Positions 25,898 through 34,694 are shown, counted from the stretch's first letter. The stretch is DNA of 64,000 nt from Dyella_B sp036746095 (GCF_036746095.1 NZ_DAIOEU010000001.1:242047-306046); one strand, 5' to 3'. A program made the numbers and translations. Notes: a model not told the origin generated them from the letters alone.

Positions 25898-27298
25898 CTA
25901 CCGTGCGCCGCGGCTGAACAGCACCACCTCCACGGTCTCGATCAGGATCAGCATGTCGAACAGCAAATTCTGGTTCTTTACGTAAAACAGGTCGTATTTG
26001 AGTTTTTCGGCGGCGTCCTCTTCCGACGCGCCGTACGGATAGCTCAATTGCGCCCAGCCGGCGAGCCCGGGTTTCAAGCAATGACGCAAGCTGTAGAACG
26101 GAATCTTGGTGGCGAGGTCGGCAACGAACTGCGGCCGTTCCGGACGCGGACCGACAATGCTCATGTCGCTCTTGAGCACGTTCCATAGCTGCGGCAATTC
26201 GTCGAACCGCAATTTGCGGCAAATGCGGCCCACGCGCGTGACGCGATCGTCTTGCCTGCTGGCCCAGCGCGCGACGCCGTCGCGTTCGGCATCGGTGCGC
26301 ATGCTGCGGAATTTGAGCAGCCAGAACGTCTGGCCGTTTTCGCCGACACGTTCCTGCCGATACAGGATGGGCTGGCCGGGGCCGGATTCGAGCCGGATGG
26401 CCAATGCCACCAGCAGCATCAATGGCCAGCACAGCAGCAACAAGGCGGCGGCGGCCATCACGTCGAAACAGCGCTTGGTCACGCGGCGCAGCGGCGTGGC
26501 ATGGAAGCCACCCGAAAACACCAGCCACGACGGCTCCAGCGACAGCAGTTGCACGCGGCCGGATTCGCGCTCGAAGAAGGTGGTCAGATCGGTGATCATC
26601 ACGCCGGCCTGCCGGCATTCCAGCAAGCCATCCATCGGCAACCTGCCGCGGCGGTCGTCGACGCTTACGACGATCTCATCGATTTGCTCGCGCTTGGCCA
26701 GCATCGGCAACGGCACGTCCGGCACAATCAGTTTGTCGGCAGGAATGGCGACGTTTTCGCCGGGGCAGGGGAGATAGCCGACCACCGTGAAACCGCGGCG
26801 ATCCGAGCGCCGGCGCATGCGGTTGTGAATCTGCGCGGCGCGTTGGCCAGTGCCGAGAATCAAGACGCGCGGCTTGAACGATTCGATGTCCACCACGCGC
26901 ATGAACAACAAGCGAAACACCATCACCGCCAGGAAGCCCATCACCAGCGCCATGCTCAACACGCCACGCCCGACATACGCCTGCGGCACCAGGTAATAAC
27001 CGACGATCAGCAACAGGCCGCCGATAACGAAGGCGACTGCCTGGCGCGCCACCGCACCTTGCCAGGTCGTGCGCAGATGCGTGCGGTATTCGCCGAGCGC
27101 CACCATGCCCAACATGATGACCACCGCAAAGATCACGGACCGCAACAGCAAGTGGTGCGATACATCGACCAGCTCGTCGGCATTGCGCAAATAGCGCAGC
27201 TGCATGGCCAGGTAAAGCGAGGACGCCAGCAAGGCCAATTCGGCAATGCCGAATAGCATCAACCAACGCACCGTTTGACGCCGAAGAAAGCGAAGCAT
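25898..27298 (-). CDS. Polyprenyl-phosphate sugar-1-phosphate transferase (EpsB/WbaP family)
   Basis: A 466-aa initiating glycosyltransferase that would load a sugar phosphate onto undecaprenyl phosphate. The N-terminal half has four or five membrane helices; a CoA-binding-like Rossmann part begins PRVLILGTGQRAAQIHNRM near 155. After a fifth helix, the PF02397 catalytic domain shows KRCFDVMAAAALL, LYRQERVGENGQTFWLLKFR, KLRFDELPQLWNVLKSDMS and IVGPRPERPQFV. The layout matches the EpsB_2-type sugar transferases of exosortase-associated loci as I recall them. No exosortase gene is visible here. It likely begins assembly of the polymer made by the left-hand operon. Confidence 0.93.
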   Translation of the reverse strand: MLRFLRRQTVRWLMLFGIAELALLASSLYLAMQLRYLRNADELVDVSHHLLLRSVIFAVVIMLGMVALGEYRTHLRTTWQGAVARQAVAFVIGGLLLIVGYYLVPQAYVGRGVLSMALVMGFLAVMVFRLLFMRVVDIESFKPRVLILGTGQRAAQIHNRMRRRSDRRGFTVVGYLPCPGENVAIPADKLIVPDVPLPMLAKREQIDEIVVSVDDRRGRLPMDGLLECRQAGVMITDLTTFFERESGRVQLLSLEPSWLVFSGGFHATPLRRVTKRCFDVMAAAALLLLCWPLMLLVALAIRLESGPGQPILYRQERVGENGQTFWLLKFRSMRTDAERDGVARWASRQDDRVTRVGRICRKLRFDELPQLWNVLKSDMSIVGPRPERPQFVADLATKIPFYSLRHCLKPGLAGWAQLSYPYGASEEDAAEKLKYDLFYVKNQNLLFDMLILIETVEVVLFSRGAR

Positions 27299-27520
27299 CC
27301 CAGCTACCCCTAAACGCTGTTTTCCCCTTGAGGAGGCTGAAACTACGCTATTTTTTTTTCGGTGTCGATGCTGATTTTCAGCCGTATGGAAGGTGTTGCA
27401 GGCGCGAAACGGGGGTGTTGTTACACGGGTGATACAGGGGTGAGAAAGTGCTTAAAGAGTACGTGAGGGTAGTTATTGAGGGGTGGAACGAGGTACATCC
27501 CATCACCATAAACTCCAGCC

Positions 27521-27639
27521 CGTCATTCCGGCGAAGGCCGGAATCCAGTCCAAGTACGTCGTGCGAAGCACTCAACATAAAAATGTCGTGTCCTTCGGAC
27601 GCATATTTAAACTGGATTCCGGCCTTCGCCGGAATGACG
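27521..27639. repeat. Dispersed palindromic repeat (GTCATTCCGG family), copy 2
   Basis: Perfect 29-bp terminal inverted repeats (27521-27549 and 27611-27639) flank about 60 bp of AT-richer sequence. Same family and similar centre as 8821-8941. It sits just past the stop of the GMC gene. The rest of 27299-27653 shows no gene, only a T-run at about 27351-27359 upstream of the sugar transferase. Confidence 0.88.
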
Positions 27640-27653
27640 GGCAAGAGCGTGGC

Positions 27654-29333
27654 TTACACCGCCTCCGACACAGCGGACGCACGCATCGCCGCACGCAACT
27701 GATCGGCAAGCCGCAGAGCCAGCGCAACGATCGTAAAAGTCGGAAACGCCCAACCACCGGTGGGAAATACTGAACTCCCGGCGACATGCAGGTTTTCCAC
27801 GCCATGCACGCGGCAGTGCGGATCGACGACGCCGCGCCGTGGATCGTCAGACATGCGCGTCGTGCCCAGGTGGTGTGCGGTGGTGTGGACTTCGGCGGTG
27901 GCGTTGTCGTCGCCGCTCAACCATGCGGCAGGCCGGTAAGTACCACCGCAAGCGCTGGCAAGCTCGTTGCCGAACAACGCCGCCGCGGTGCGGTAGGTGT
28001 GGCGATCGAGCGCGGTGAGCCGCCAATCCACGCAGACCTTCGGCAAACCCAATGCATCGCGCTCATGGGCGAGCGTTATGCGGCTATCGGGATTGGGAGC
28101 TTGTTCGAAATACCCCATCAGTTCGACGCGGTTGCTGCGCACGGTCGGCTTGTTGCGCAGCTTTTGCAGGAACGCCTTGGCGATATCCGTGGAGCCAAGC
28201 CCGACGCGCAGCGCCAGCATCGCAATAGGGTCGTTGCGCGCACGCGCGTCATCATCGTTGGCGGGCGCGTTTCTCAGCGCAGCGCAAAGACGTGCTTCCA
28301 GCAATGCATTTTCCTCCTGCACGGATGGCCGCAATGCGGCACGGAAATCGCGCAGGGAGCGAATGCCTTGCGGGACGGAGCCTTCGACGGCAAACGGATG
28401 GACGCGTCCATTCAAGATGCGCTGCGTTTCCTGGAACGCATGCGACAAACCAATTTCCGGGAACGCGGGCGCGGGGCCTTTGCCGAGATTGCGATCGTAA
28501 GGGCGCGTCAGCCGTTCCGGCGTTTCGGCAGTGATCGTGCCCATGTTGCCGCAGGGATGATCCATGAAATAACGGCCGACCAGATCATGCTGGTTGCCCA
28601 GGCCATGCGGCAAGACGGAGTTCGATAGCAACAGCAGACGCGCATTTTCGATGCCGCCGCAAGCCAGCACGTAATGCTGCGCGCGCACGACGCCCTTGCG
28701 TCCATGGACGGTGCCAATGCGCGCATGGCGGACGGAAGCGCCACTGGCCGAGGCATGCAGCTCAAGCAGGTTGGCATGCAGCAAGACAGTGATATTCGGC
28801 GCTTTTTCCAGCTCGGCGCGATACGCCTTGCCGAACAGGATCGGGCTGCGCGCAAAGATGTAGTTGACCAGCTTGTCGGCGTCGAACGGCAGCGGCGCGC
28901 GTGCGAGCGGCGTCAGGAAGGCGCCGTCGCCGAGATAGTGCGCCTCGACCTGGCAATATTCGCGCGCGCGTTCGTAATAAGGCTTCAGATCGTCGTAGGC
29001 GATGGGCCAGCCGCTATCCGGGACCCAATCGCGTTCGGCCATGTCGCGGCTGCCCAACGGAATGCAGCCGCCACCCCATAAATTGCAGCTGCCGCCAAAG
29101 ACGCGCATGCGCGAGGTGCCTGCATCCAGCCGCGGAGTACCAATGGACATGCCTTCGTAAAGCGCCTGGCTTTGTTCTTCGCCGGTGGCGCCGCCGCCTT
29201 CGATCAGGCAGACGGAGATCGGCGTGCCGATGAAACGCCGTGCGATGGCAATGCCGGCAGCGCCTGCGCCGATGATGCAGAGATCCGCATCCAGGTCGGA
29301 TGCGGAAGAACTATCCAGGTAATCAATGATCAC
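27654..29333 (-). CDS. GMC-family FAD-dependent oxidoreductase
   Basis: A 559-aa flavoprotein of the glucose-methanol-choline oxidoreductase type. Seen: ADLCIIGAGAAGIAIARRF (dinucleotide-binding GxGxxG near residue 20), LIEGGG, GGSCNLWGGGCIPLG, HYVLACGGIENARLLLLSN and the C-terminal HHLGTTRMSDDP plus VAGSSVFPTGGWAFPTFT, which hold the usual catalytic His region. The start is GTG with GGGGGCGAC upstream. GMC enzymes oxidise alcohol groups of sugars or other alcohols. Its place 49 bp downstream of the UDP-uronate epimerase on the same strand suggests oxidation of a sugar or a polymer substituent. No Tat or Sec signal is seen. Confidence 0.9.
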   Translation of the reverse strand: MIIDYLDSSSASDLDADLCIIGAGAAGIAIARRFIGTPISVCLIEGGGATGEEQSQALYEGMSIGTPRLDAGTSRMRVFGGSCNLWGGGCIPLGSRDMAERDWVPDSGWPIAYDDLKPYYERAREYCQVEAHYLGDGAFLTPLARAPLPFDADKLVNYIFARSPILFGKAYRAELEKAPNITVLLHANLLELHASASGASVRHARIGTVHGRKGVVRAQHYVLACGGIENARLLLLSNSVLPHGLGNQHDLVGRYFMDHPCGNMGTITAETPERLTRPYDRNLGKGPAPAFPEIGLSHAFQETQRILNGRVHPFAVEGSVPQGIRSLRDFRAALRPSVQEENALLEARLCAALRNAPANDDDARARNDPIAMLALRVGLGSTDIAKAFLQKLRNKPTVRSNRVELMGYFEQAPNPDSRITLAHERDALGLPKVCVDWRLTALDRHTYRTAAALFGNELASACGGTYRPAAWLSGDDNATAEVHTTAHHLGTTRMSDDPRRGVVDPHCRVHGVENLHVAGSSVFPTGGWAFPTFTIVALALRLADQLRAAMRASAVSEAV

Positions 29334-29382
29334 GTCGCCCCCAAGGCTCTTTGCGTGCGCAAGTCGCAGCGAGCTGCCTAAG

Positions 29383-30393
29383 CTACTCGCGGTAGTAGTC
29401 CCTGTACCAGCTTACGAAGTTCGCGATGCCCGTGGCCACGGAAATTCTGGGCGCATAACCGACGGACTGTATCAGTTCCGTTACATCCGCTTCGGTATCG
29501 GGCACGTCGCCAGCTTGCAACGGCAGCATTTCCATCTTTGCCTTGCGGCCCAGGCACTGCTCGAGCACCTCGATGTACTGAAGCAGTTCCACCGGTTGTT
29601 CGTTGCCGATGTTGTAGAGCCGGTACGGCGCGACGCCACTGCTGGCCGGATCAGGCGCGGCGCTGTTCCATTCGGCGTTTTTTCCAGGCGCGCGATCCAG
29701 CGTGCGCACGACGCCTTCGACAATATCGTCCACATAGGTAAAGCTGCGCTTGTGCTTGCCATGGTTGAACACCTTGATGGGCTCGCCGGCAAGAATCGCC
29801 TTGGTGAACAGGAACAGCGCCATGTCCGGGCGACCCCACGGCCCGTACACTGTAAAGAAGCGCAACCCGGTGCTAGGAATGCCGTACAGGTGCGCATAGC
29901 TATGCGCCATCTGCTCGTTGGCCTTTTTGGTGGCGGCATAGAGGGTGAGCGGATGTTCGGCCGATTGATGCTCGGAGAAGGGCATCGCGGTATTGGCGCC
30001 GTAGACCGAACTGGTCGATGCAAACACCAGGTGTTCGACAGAATGCTGGCGGCAGCCTTCGAGGATATGCAGAAATCCGGTGACGTTGCTGGAGACGTAG
30101 GCGTATGGGTTTTCAGCGGCATAACGCACGCCTGCTTGCGCAGCGAGATTGATGACGCGTTGTGGCTTGTGCGTGGCGAAGGTCTGTTCGACGGCGTTGC
30201 GATCGGCAAGGTCGGCATGGACGTGCGTGTAGTGCGGGTGGTCGATGAAGCGCGCCAGGCGCGCCTTCTTCAAGCGGACATCGTAGTAATCGTTGAGGCT
30301 GTCGAAACCGATGACCTCGTCGCCCCGTTCGAGCAATTTGAGCGCTACATGCGAACCGATAAAGCCGGCGGTGCCGGTGACGAGCACTTTCAT
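29383..30393 (-). CDS. NAD-dependent sugar epimerase, UDP-glucuronate 4-epimerase type
   Basis: A 336-aa short-chain-type epimerase. MKVLVTGTAGFIGSHVALKL carries the NAD-binding TGxxGxxG motif. Ser-Thr and YAATKKANE supply the Y-x3-K catalytic pair; NLAAQAGVRYAAENPYAYV and FFTVYGPWGRPDMALFLFTK are characteristic of UDP-glucuronate epimerases, giving UDP-galacturonate. AGGATG precedes the ATG. It follows the UDP-sugar dehydrogenase with a 92-bp gap that contains an inverted repeat. Together these two genes would supply an acidic sugar for the polymer. Confidence 0.92.
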   Translation of the reverse strand: MKVLVTGTAGFIGSHVALKLLERGDEVIGFDSLNDYYDVRLKKARLARFIDHPHYTHVHADLADRNAVEQTFATHKPQRVINLAAQAGVRYAAENPYAYVSSNVTGFLHILEGCRQHSVEHLVFASTSSVYGANTAMPFSEHQSAEHPLTLYAATKKANEQMAHSYAHLYGIPSTGLRFFTVYGPWGRPDMALFLFTKAILAGEPIKVFNHGKHKRSFTYVDDIVEGVVRTLDRAPGKNAEWNSAAPDPASSGVAPYRLYNIGNEQPVELLQYIEVLEQCLGRKAKMEMLPLQAGDVPDTEADVTELIQSVGYAPRISVATGIANFVSWYRDYYRE

Positions 30394-30425
30394 GGCGTGA
30401 CATCCTGGATGTCTGGGTGAGCTTC

Positions 30426-30489
30426 GTAGGCTGGGATGAAATCCCAGCTTTTGTCAGCATGGCGATGCCGGGATTTCATCCCAGCCTAC
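30426..30489. repeat. Perfect 20-bp inverted repeat overlapping a stop codon
   Basis: GTAGGCTGGGATGAAATCCC (30426-30445) returns inverted at 30470-30489 with 24 bp between. The right arm contains the TAG stop of the UDP-sugar dehydrogenase. The left arm also folds on itself (GGGATGAAATCCC). A related but decayed palindrome lies at 31879-31947, after the amidase gene. Confidence 0.8.
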
Positions 30490-31763
30490 AGCCGTCCATC
30501 AACGGCTTCACGCGGCAGCACGTACTTCACGTCATAAATCACCGACGTCGGCTTGCCGAAGGCACGTATGCCTTCCGCCCCCAACGCCACGAACTCCCGA
30601 TGCCCGACTGCGATGATCACCGCATCGTAGTCACCATTCTGCGGCAGCTTCACCGGGGTAATCGCATATTCGTGCTCGGCTTCGGTAGCGCTCACCCACG
30701 GATCGTGCACGTCGACCTGCGCGTTGTAACCACACAGCGCCTTGAGGATATCCACCACGCGCGTGTTGCGCAGGTCGGGACAGTTTTCCTTGAACGCCAG
30801 GCCCAGCACCAGGATGCGCGCATTCACCGGATTGATGCCTTTGCGCACCATCAAGCGGATCACTTCGCTGGCGACATAAGGGCCCATGCTGTCGTTGGTG
30901 CGCCGACCGGCAAGAATGACATCCGGGTGATGCCCGACTTCTTGCGCCTTGTGCGTGAGGTAATACGGATCGACACTGATGCAATGCCCGCCGACCAGGC
31001 CGGGCCGGAAGGGGAGGAAGTTCCACTTGGTGCCGGCTGCCTGCAGCACTTCCAAAGTGTCGATGCCGAGCTTGTTGAACAGGATCGCCAGGTCGTTGAC
31101 CAGCGCGATATTGAGGTCGCGCTGGGTGTTTTCGATCACCTTGGCCGCTTCGGCCACCTTCAGCGAACTGACCTTGTGTGTGCCGGCGGTGATCACCGAT
31201 CCATACAGGCTGTCGACAAAATCCGCGGTTTCCGGCGTCGAGCCGGATGTGACCTTGAGAATGCTGGTGACGCGATGCTGCTTGTCGCCGGGATTGATGC
31301 GTTCGGGACTGTAGCCGGCAAAAAAGTCGCGGTTGTAGACAAGGCCCGACTCGCGTTCGAGGATGGGAATGCAGATTTCCTCGGTGCAGCCCGGATATAC
31401 GGTCGATTCGTAGACCACCACGTCGCCCACCGACAGCACCTTGCCCAAGGCTTCGCTCGCCTTGATCAAGGGCGTCAGGTCAGGGCGCTTGGCATTGTCG
31501 ATCGGCGTCGGCACGGTGACGATGTACGTGTTGCGATCGGCCAGTTCGGCGATATCCGCACTGAACCGCAACCGCGTGGCCTCGGCCAGTTCGGCGGCGC
31601 TTACCTCCAGCGTGCTGTCGTGGCCGGCACGCAACTCATCGATGCGTCCTTTCTTGATGTCGAAACCGATCGTGTCGTAGTGCTTGCCAAACTCCACGGC
31701 CAACGGCAGGCCTACATAGCCAAGCCCGATGATGGCGAGCCTGGTGTTCTCCAGCTTCCGCAT
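30486..31763 (-). CDS. Nucleotide-sugar 6-dehydrogenase (TviB/WbpO type)
   Basis: A 425-aa enzyme that oxidises C6 of a UDP-sugar to a uronic acid with two NAD. The start at ATG 31763 (MRKLENTRLAIIGLGYVG) has AGGGGAGA upstream; an upstream extension is not supported. Seen: GLGYVGLPLAVEF at the N-terminus, VYESTVYPGCTEE, the central KVIENTQRDLNIALVND helix, GGHCISVDPYY with the catalytic Cys, and LGLAFKENCPDLRNTRV. These match the Vi-antigen TviB/WbpO subgroup acting on UDP-GlcNAc or UDP-GalNAc better than Ugd. Its stop lies inside the inverted repeat at 30426-30489. Confidence 0.92.
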   Translation of the reverse strand: MRKLENTRLAIIGLGYVGLPLAVEFGKHYDTIGFDIKKGRIDELRAGHDSTLEVSAAELAEATRLRFSADIAELADRNTYIVTVPTPIDNAKRPDLTPLIKASEALGKVLSVGDVVVYESTVYPGCTEEICIPILERESGLVYNRDFFAGYSPERINPGDKQHRVTSILKVTSGSTPETADFVDSLYGSVITAGTHKVSSLKVAEAAKVIENTQRDLNIALVNDLAILFNKLGIDTLEVLQAAGTKWNFLPFRPGLVGGHCISVDPYYLTHKAQEVGHHPDVILAGRRTNDSMGPYVASEVIRLMVRKGINPVNARILVLGLAFKENCPDLRNTRVVDILKALCGYNAQVDVHDPWVSATEAEHEYAITPVKLPQNGDYDAVIIAVGHREFVALGAEGIRAFGKPTSVIYDVKYVLPREAVDGRL

Positions 31764-31878
31764 ACGTCTCCCCTGATCGTGAGTACTTCCTGGTAAGAAA
31801 TGGATCGGCCAGCCAGCACGCGCAGTTGACACCAGCCGCGAATCATCTGCAACTGGGCCACCGTAGCGTGGCGCTGGC

Positions 31879-31947
31879 GTCCCGCAGGTTGGGGCGAAAT
31901 TCCAGCTCTTTCAGCTCCCCGTGCGGAATTTCATTCCCGCCTGCCGA
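31879..31947. repeat. Decayed inverted repeat related to 30426-30489
   Basis: GCAGGTTGGGGCGAAATTCC faces GGAATTTCATTCCCGCCTGC across a short CTCTTTCAG-containing loop. The pattern matches the perfect repeat 1.4 kb away with several substitutions. It sits directly after the PNGase A-like stop and could act as a transcript-end structure. Confidence 0.6.
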
Positions 31948-31952
31948 GTGCC

Positions 31953-33728
31953 TCAGGTCGCCGGCTGTACCACAGGTGTTACACAACCTTGCCCCGGCCC
32001 GACTGCAACAACAACGTGATCGCGCGTTTCCACCCGCCGCGCGTAGCAATGGCCCAGCGAATCGCTGAAGCGATATGACTGCTGTCCATGTTGTCCGCGC
32101 GAGCCGGTAATGCCTGTGCCGCCGGCGTTGAAGTCGGTGTTGCTGTGGCTGGTGAGGTGGTTGTCCAACGTGGACCAGAAGCTCACGCGGCCATTTTCGG
32201 TCTGCTGGACCTTGCTCAGGTAGCCCTGCTGCAGCGTGATGTCCGCGGTGAAGTCACCGCTTGGGTGCACCTGCTTGCGGATATCGATGAGCAGGGGATA
32301 GTCGAGGTGGTGTGTCTGTTGCACCGTGCCGGCATCGGTGATGGTGCGCACGTCATCGGTCACTTGCGTGTGCATGGCGATGCGCTGCTTGTAGATGTCC
32401 TTCGATAGATGATCGAAGCTCTGGCGATTGGCGAAATCCGCGTGTTGCTCGACACGGGTGACGACCTTGCCGCGCGCGGTTTGCAGTTCGCCCGCGATCA
32501 CGTAATGGCCGTTTTGCAAGGTATCGACCTGGCCTTGCAGCGTGCCGCCGGTACCGTTTTTGAAATGACGCCGCACTTGCGGCGGCTGCCCATCCTGCGT
32601 GGCAAGCGTGTTTTGCGTGAGCTTGCCGGTGAGCACGTCGCGACCGTGGTCGCGCCACGCCAGCAGGTTGGCGGCGAGGCTGAAGAAGTCGTGGGCGCCC
32701 AGCACGCGCACGGCCACGGTGTGCGGCTTGCCGTCGTCCAACAGGGCGGCAAAAGGCGTGAGTTCCACGCGGTACGGCGTGAAGTTGAGGGTCTGGATGT
32801 CTGTCGTGGGCCGCCACAAGTTGGGATCGACGCCGCCGGTGTAGGTCCATGGGTAGACCGGTGCGAGGCCCGCCGCCTGGCCGTCGATGCTCACGGCCAC
32901 CTCGCGGAAGTTGCCGCCGGGGCACTGTTCCAGCGGGTCGCCCGCGTTCGGAGGCCCCAACGAGAATTCGCGCGTGGGCTCCGCATCGGCATCATCGATG
33001 CACATGTACCACTGCTCGTCCACCGCCTGGCTTTGCGCGATCAGGTCAAGCGCCACGCGCTCGACGTTGCGCGGCAGCGTGAGCGTGCGCGAAAGCGCTT
33101 CCTTGCTGTCCTGCACGTCCACCGGATGCCCGTTGCTGTCGCCGACCAGGCCGATGACGAGATCGGCGGCCGGCGCAGCCTTGCTCTCCGTCGTGGCCGG
33201 ATAGAACACCAGTTTCGCGCTGCCATGGATCACGCCGGTGCGCGTGGCGTCTACCCAATTGTTGAGGATGGTCTGGCCGTGCCCGGCCGCATGAAGCAGG
33301 CTGGCGTAATCGGTCACGTCGCGCTCGACGTGCCAATGCGGACCGACCTTGGCGCTTGGTTCCTGGGTGGTGCCGTAGAAAAGATTGACACCCTTGAGCC
33401 ACAGGCTGACCGTACGGTCGTACTGCCGCCCGGCCGTCACCGAGAAATCCGCCTCCAGCACCACTTTCGACCACGGTCCTGCACATGGCGCGGGCGGCGT
33501 GTACGTCCACTCGCGGGGCTTTGCGGCGCGCGAGGTTGCATCGCCGTGATCATCGAACGCGACGTCGGTATACAGGCTGGCGACGCAAGGTGAGCCAGCA
33601 GGGCGCGGCACCGGCATATCGGCATTGGCCACGCCACGATCGCCCACGGCGGGGGAGGCTTGTGCAATGGCGAGCGCGCTCGGCAGGAAGGCTGCAAGGG
33701 CGAGGCCGGGGCGAATCAGGTAGTGCAT
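31953..33728 (-). CDS. Secreted PNGase A-family peptide-N-glycanase
   Basis: A 591-aa exported protein. I chose ATG 33728 (MHYLIRPGLALAAFLP) because AGGATG lies about 7 nt upstream; cleavage is likely after ALAIAQA. The mature part matches PNGase A / PNGase H+ enzymes: WSKVVLEADFSVTAGRQYDR, VSLWLKGVNLFYGTTQEPS and WHVERDVTDYASLL, then FREVAVSIDGQAAGLAPVYP and the beta-rich C-terminal half. These amidases cleave whole N-glycans from Asn in peptides and tolerate core alpha-1,3-fucose, as in plant glycoproteins. In this window it implies a plant- or fungus-associated lifestyle. It is transcribed toward the sugar-nucleotide genes and may use a separate promoter. Confidence 0.88.
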   Translation of the reverse strand: MHYLIRPGLALAAFLPSALAIAQASPAVGDRGVANADMPVPRPAGSPCVASLYTDVAFDDHGDATSRAAKPREWTYTPPAPCAGPWSKVVLEADFSVTAGRQYDRTVSLWLKGVNLFYGTTQEPSAKVGPHWHVERDVTDYASLLHAAGHGQTILNNWVDATRTGVIHGSAKLVFYPATTESKAAPAADLVIGLVGDSNGHPVDVQDSKEALSRTLTLPRNVERVALDLIAQSQAVDEQWYMCIDDADAEPTREFSLGPPNAGDPLEQCPGGNFREVAVSIDGQAAGLAPVYPWTYTGGVDPNLWRPTTDIQTLNFTPYRVELTPFAALLDDGKPHTVAVRVLGAHDFFSLAANLLAWRDHGRDVLTGKLTQNTLATQDGQPPQVRRHFKNGTGGTLQGQVDTLQNGHYVIAGELQTARGKVVTRVEQHADFANRQSFDHLSKDIYKQRIAMHTQVTDDVRTITDAGTVQQTHHLDYPLLIDIRKQVHPSGDFTADITLQQGYLSKVQQTENGRVSFWSTLDNHLTSHSNTDFNAGGTGITGSRGQHGQQSYRFSDSLGHCYARRVETRDHVVVAVGPGQGCVTPVVQPAT

Positions 33729-33919
33729 GTGGATCATCCTGCGGTGGCTTGGCTTATAAGCATGCACACGATGGCGTGTTCTGGCGAGTTTCGCCAAATA
33801 CAATGCTTATTCGCCGGGACGACGTACTGTGGGAAATATGAGACGTGCCGGCAGCTACATACTTTCCTCGACAGCAAAGAAAAAAACACAGCAACCCTAC
33901 CAGGCACTCGAAGAAAGCC

Positions 33920-34235
33920 ATGAACGCACAACTATTGGAACGCAACGAATTGTTCGAAGAAGACTTCTCAGGCCTGGACCTGGCCGACACCGTACTGGAA
34001 GAAAAATCTTTCGACAGACGGGGCTGGTGACGACGGCGATACTTATTCAGTGTTGCCTTAAAAGTTACCGGTGCCGTGTTCGAGGAGTGCAAGCTATTGG
34101 ACGTGGACTGGACCCGAGCCGACTGGCCGCGCTATGCCGCGCCGGGAAAGCTGGCGTTCCGAAAGTCTCTTTTGGACTACTGCAATTTCTTCCGCCTCTC
34201 GTTTCCCGAACTGGCGATGGAAGAAAAAGAGAAAA
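33920..34235 (+). pseudogene. Disrupted pentapeptide-repeat protein gene
   Basis: Part one starts at ATG 33920 and reads MNAQLLERNELFEEDFSGLD then LADTVLEEKSFDR, with a Leu/Phe every fifth residue. A TGA at 34028 stops it. In the same frame, 15 codons on, the protein resumes as KVTGAVFEECKLLDVDWTRA and FRKSLLDYCNFFRLSFPEL. The interruption (34014-34061) is an inverted, diverged copy of the 50-bp repeat found at 42363 and 63951. The 3' end also runs into repeat-like sequence (GAAAAATTTTTCGGGCAGCC) and never regains repeats, so the gene is damaged in two places. Pentapeptide proteins form right-handed beta-helices; the original role is unknown. Confidence 0.75.
34014..34061 (-). repeat. Diverged copy of the 50-bp dispersed repeat
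   Basis: In reverse orientation this matches GGCAACACTGATCAAGTATC ... CACCAGCCCTGTCTGT at 42363-42412 with about three differences (TTCAGTGTTGCC for GATCAGTGTTGCC, and G for A in the CAGACAGGG end). It lies inside the pentapeptide-repeat reading frame and brings in the stop codon. Confidence 0.8.
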
Positions 34236-34331
34236 ATTTTTCGGGCAGCCGGTCGAATTCCGCGCCTGCCGTTCGTCGTTCCAATGAAGATCGGGCAGCC
34301 AGCCCGATGGAAGACCCATCCGGAGAGGACC

Positions 34332-34688
34332 ATGCCGCAATATCTGATTTCCACCTATATTCCCGCGGACTTCGATCCATCGCTCGTCACCGAAGAGACC
34401 ATCCAGTCCATCCATGCGCTCAACCGGGAAATGATCGCGGCGGGCGTCAGGAAGTTTGCATGCGGCTTGAGCCCGAAGGCCGTGACCGTGAAGTCGCAAG
34501 GCGGTGGCGAGGTGATCGTCACGGATGGGCCGTACCTGGAGGCGAAGGAGTACGTAGGCGGCCTTTCGATCCTGGAAACCGACAACCTGGGCGAGGTGTT
34601 GGCATGGGTGCGCAAAGGCGCCCAGGCGCTGCCGGGTGTAGTCGAAGTGCGTGAGATTTTCTTCAACCCGGCCCCCGCAGAGGACTGA
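34332..34688 (+). CDS. YCII-related domain protein
   Basis: A 118-aa cytoplasmic protein. ATG 34332 has GGAGAGGA just upstream. It shows the DGPF/YCII pattern: MPQYLISTYIPADF, an IHALNREMIAAGVRKFACGL middle, VIVTDGPYLEAKEYVGGLSI with the conserved TDGP, and LAWVRKGAQALPGVVEVRE. Members form ferredoxin-like dimers, often next to ECF sigma factors, and a true activity is rarely known. Next gene starts 6 bp on, probably co-transcribed. Confidence 0.88.
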   Translation: MPQYLISTYIPADFDPSLVTEETIQSIHALNREMIAAGVRKFACGLSPKAVTVKSQGGGEVIVTDGPYLEAKEYVGGLSILETDNLGEVLAWVRKGAQALPGVVEVREIFFNPAPAED

Positions 34689-34694
34689 GCAGCC

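Noticed and set aside
1..31763. Exosortase/PEP-CTERM locus
   Set aside because: The sugar transferase and glycosyltransferases resemble those of exosortase loci, but no exosortase, PrsK/PrsR or PEP-CTERM protein is in the window.
34076..34654. 192-codon frame after the pentapeptide fragment
   Set aside because: Only its first 50 codons resemble pentapeptide repeats; the rest is an off-frame reading of the YCII gene.
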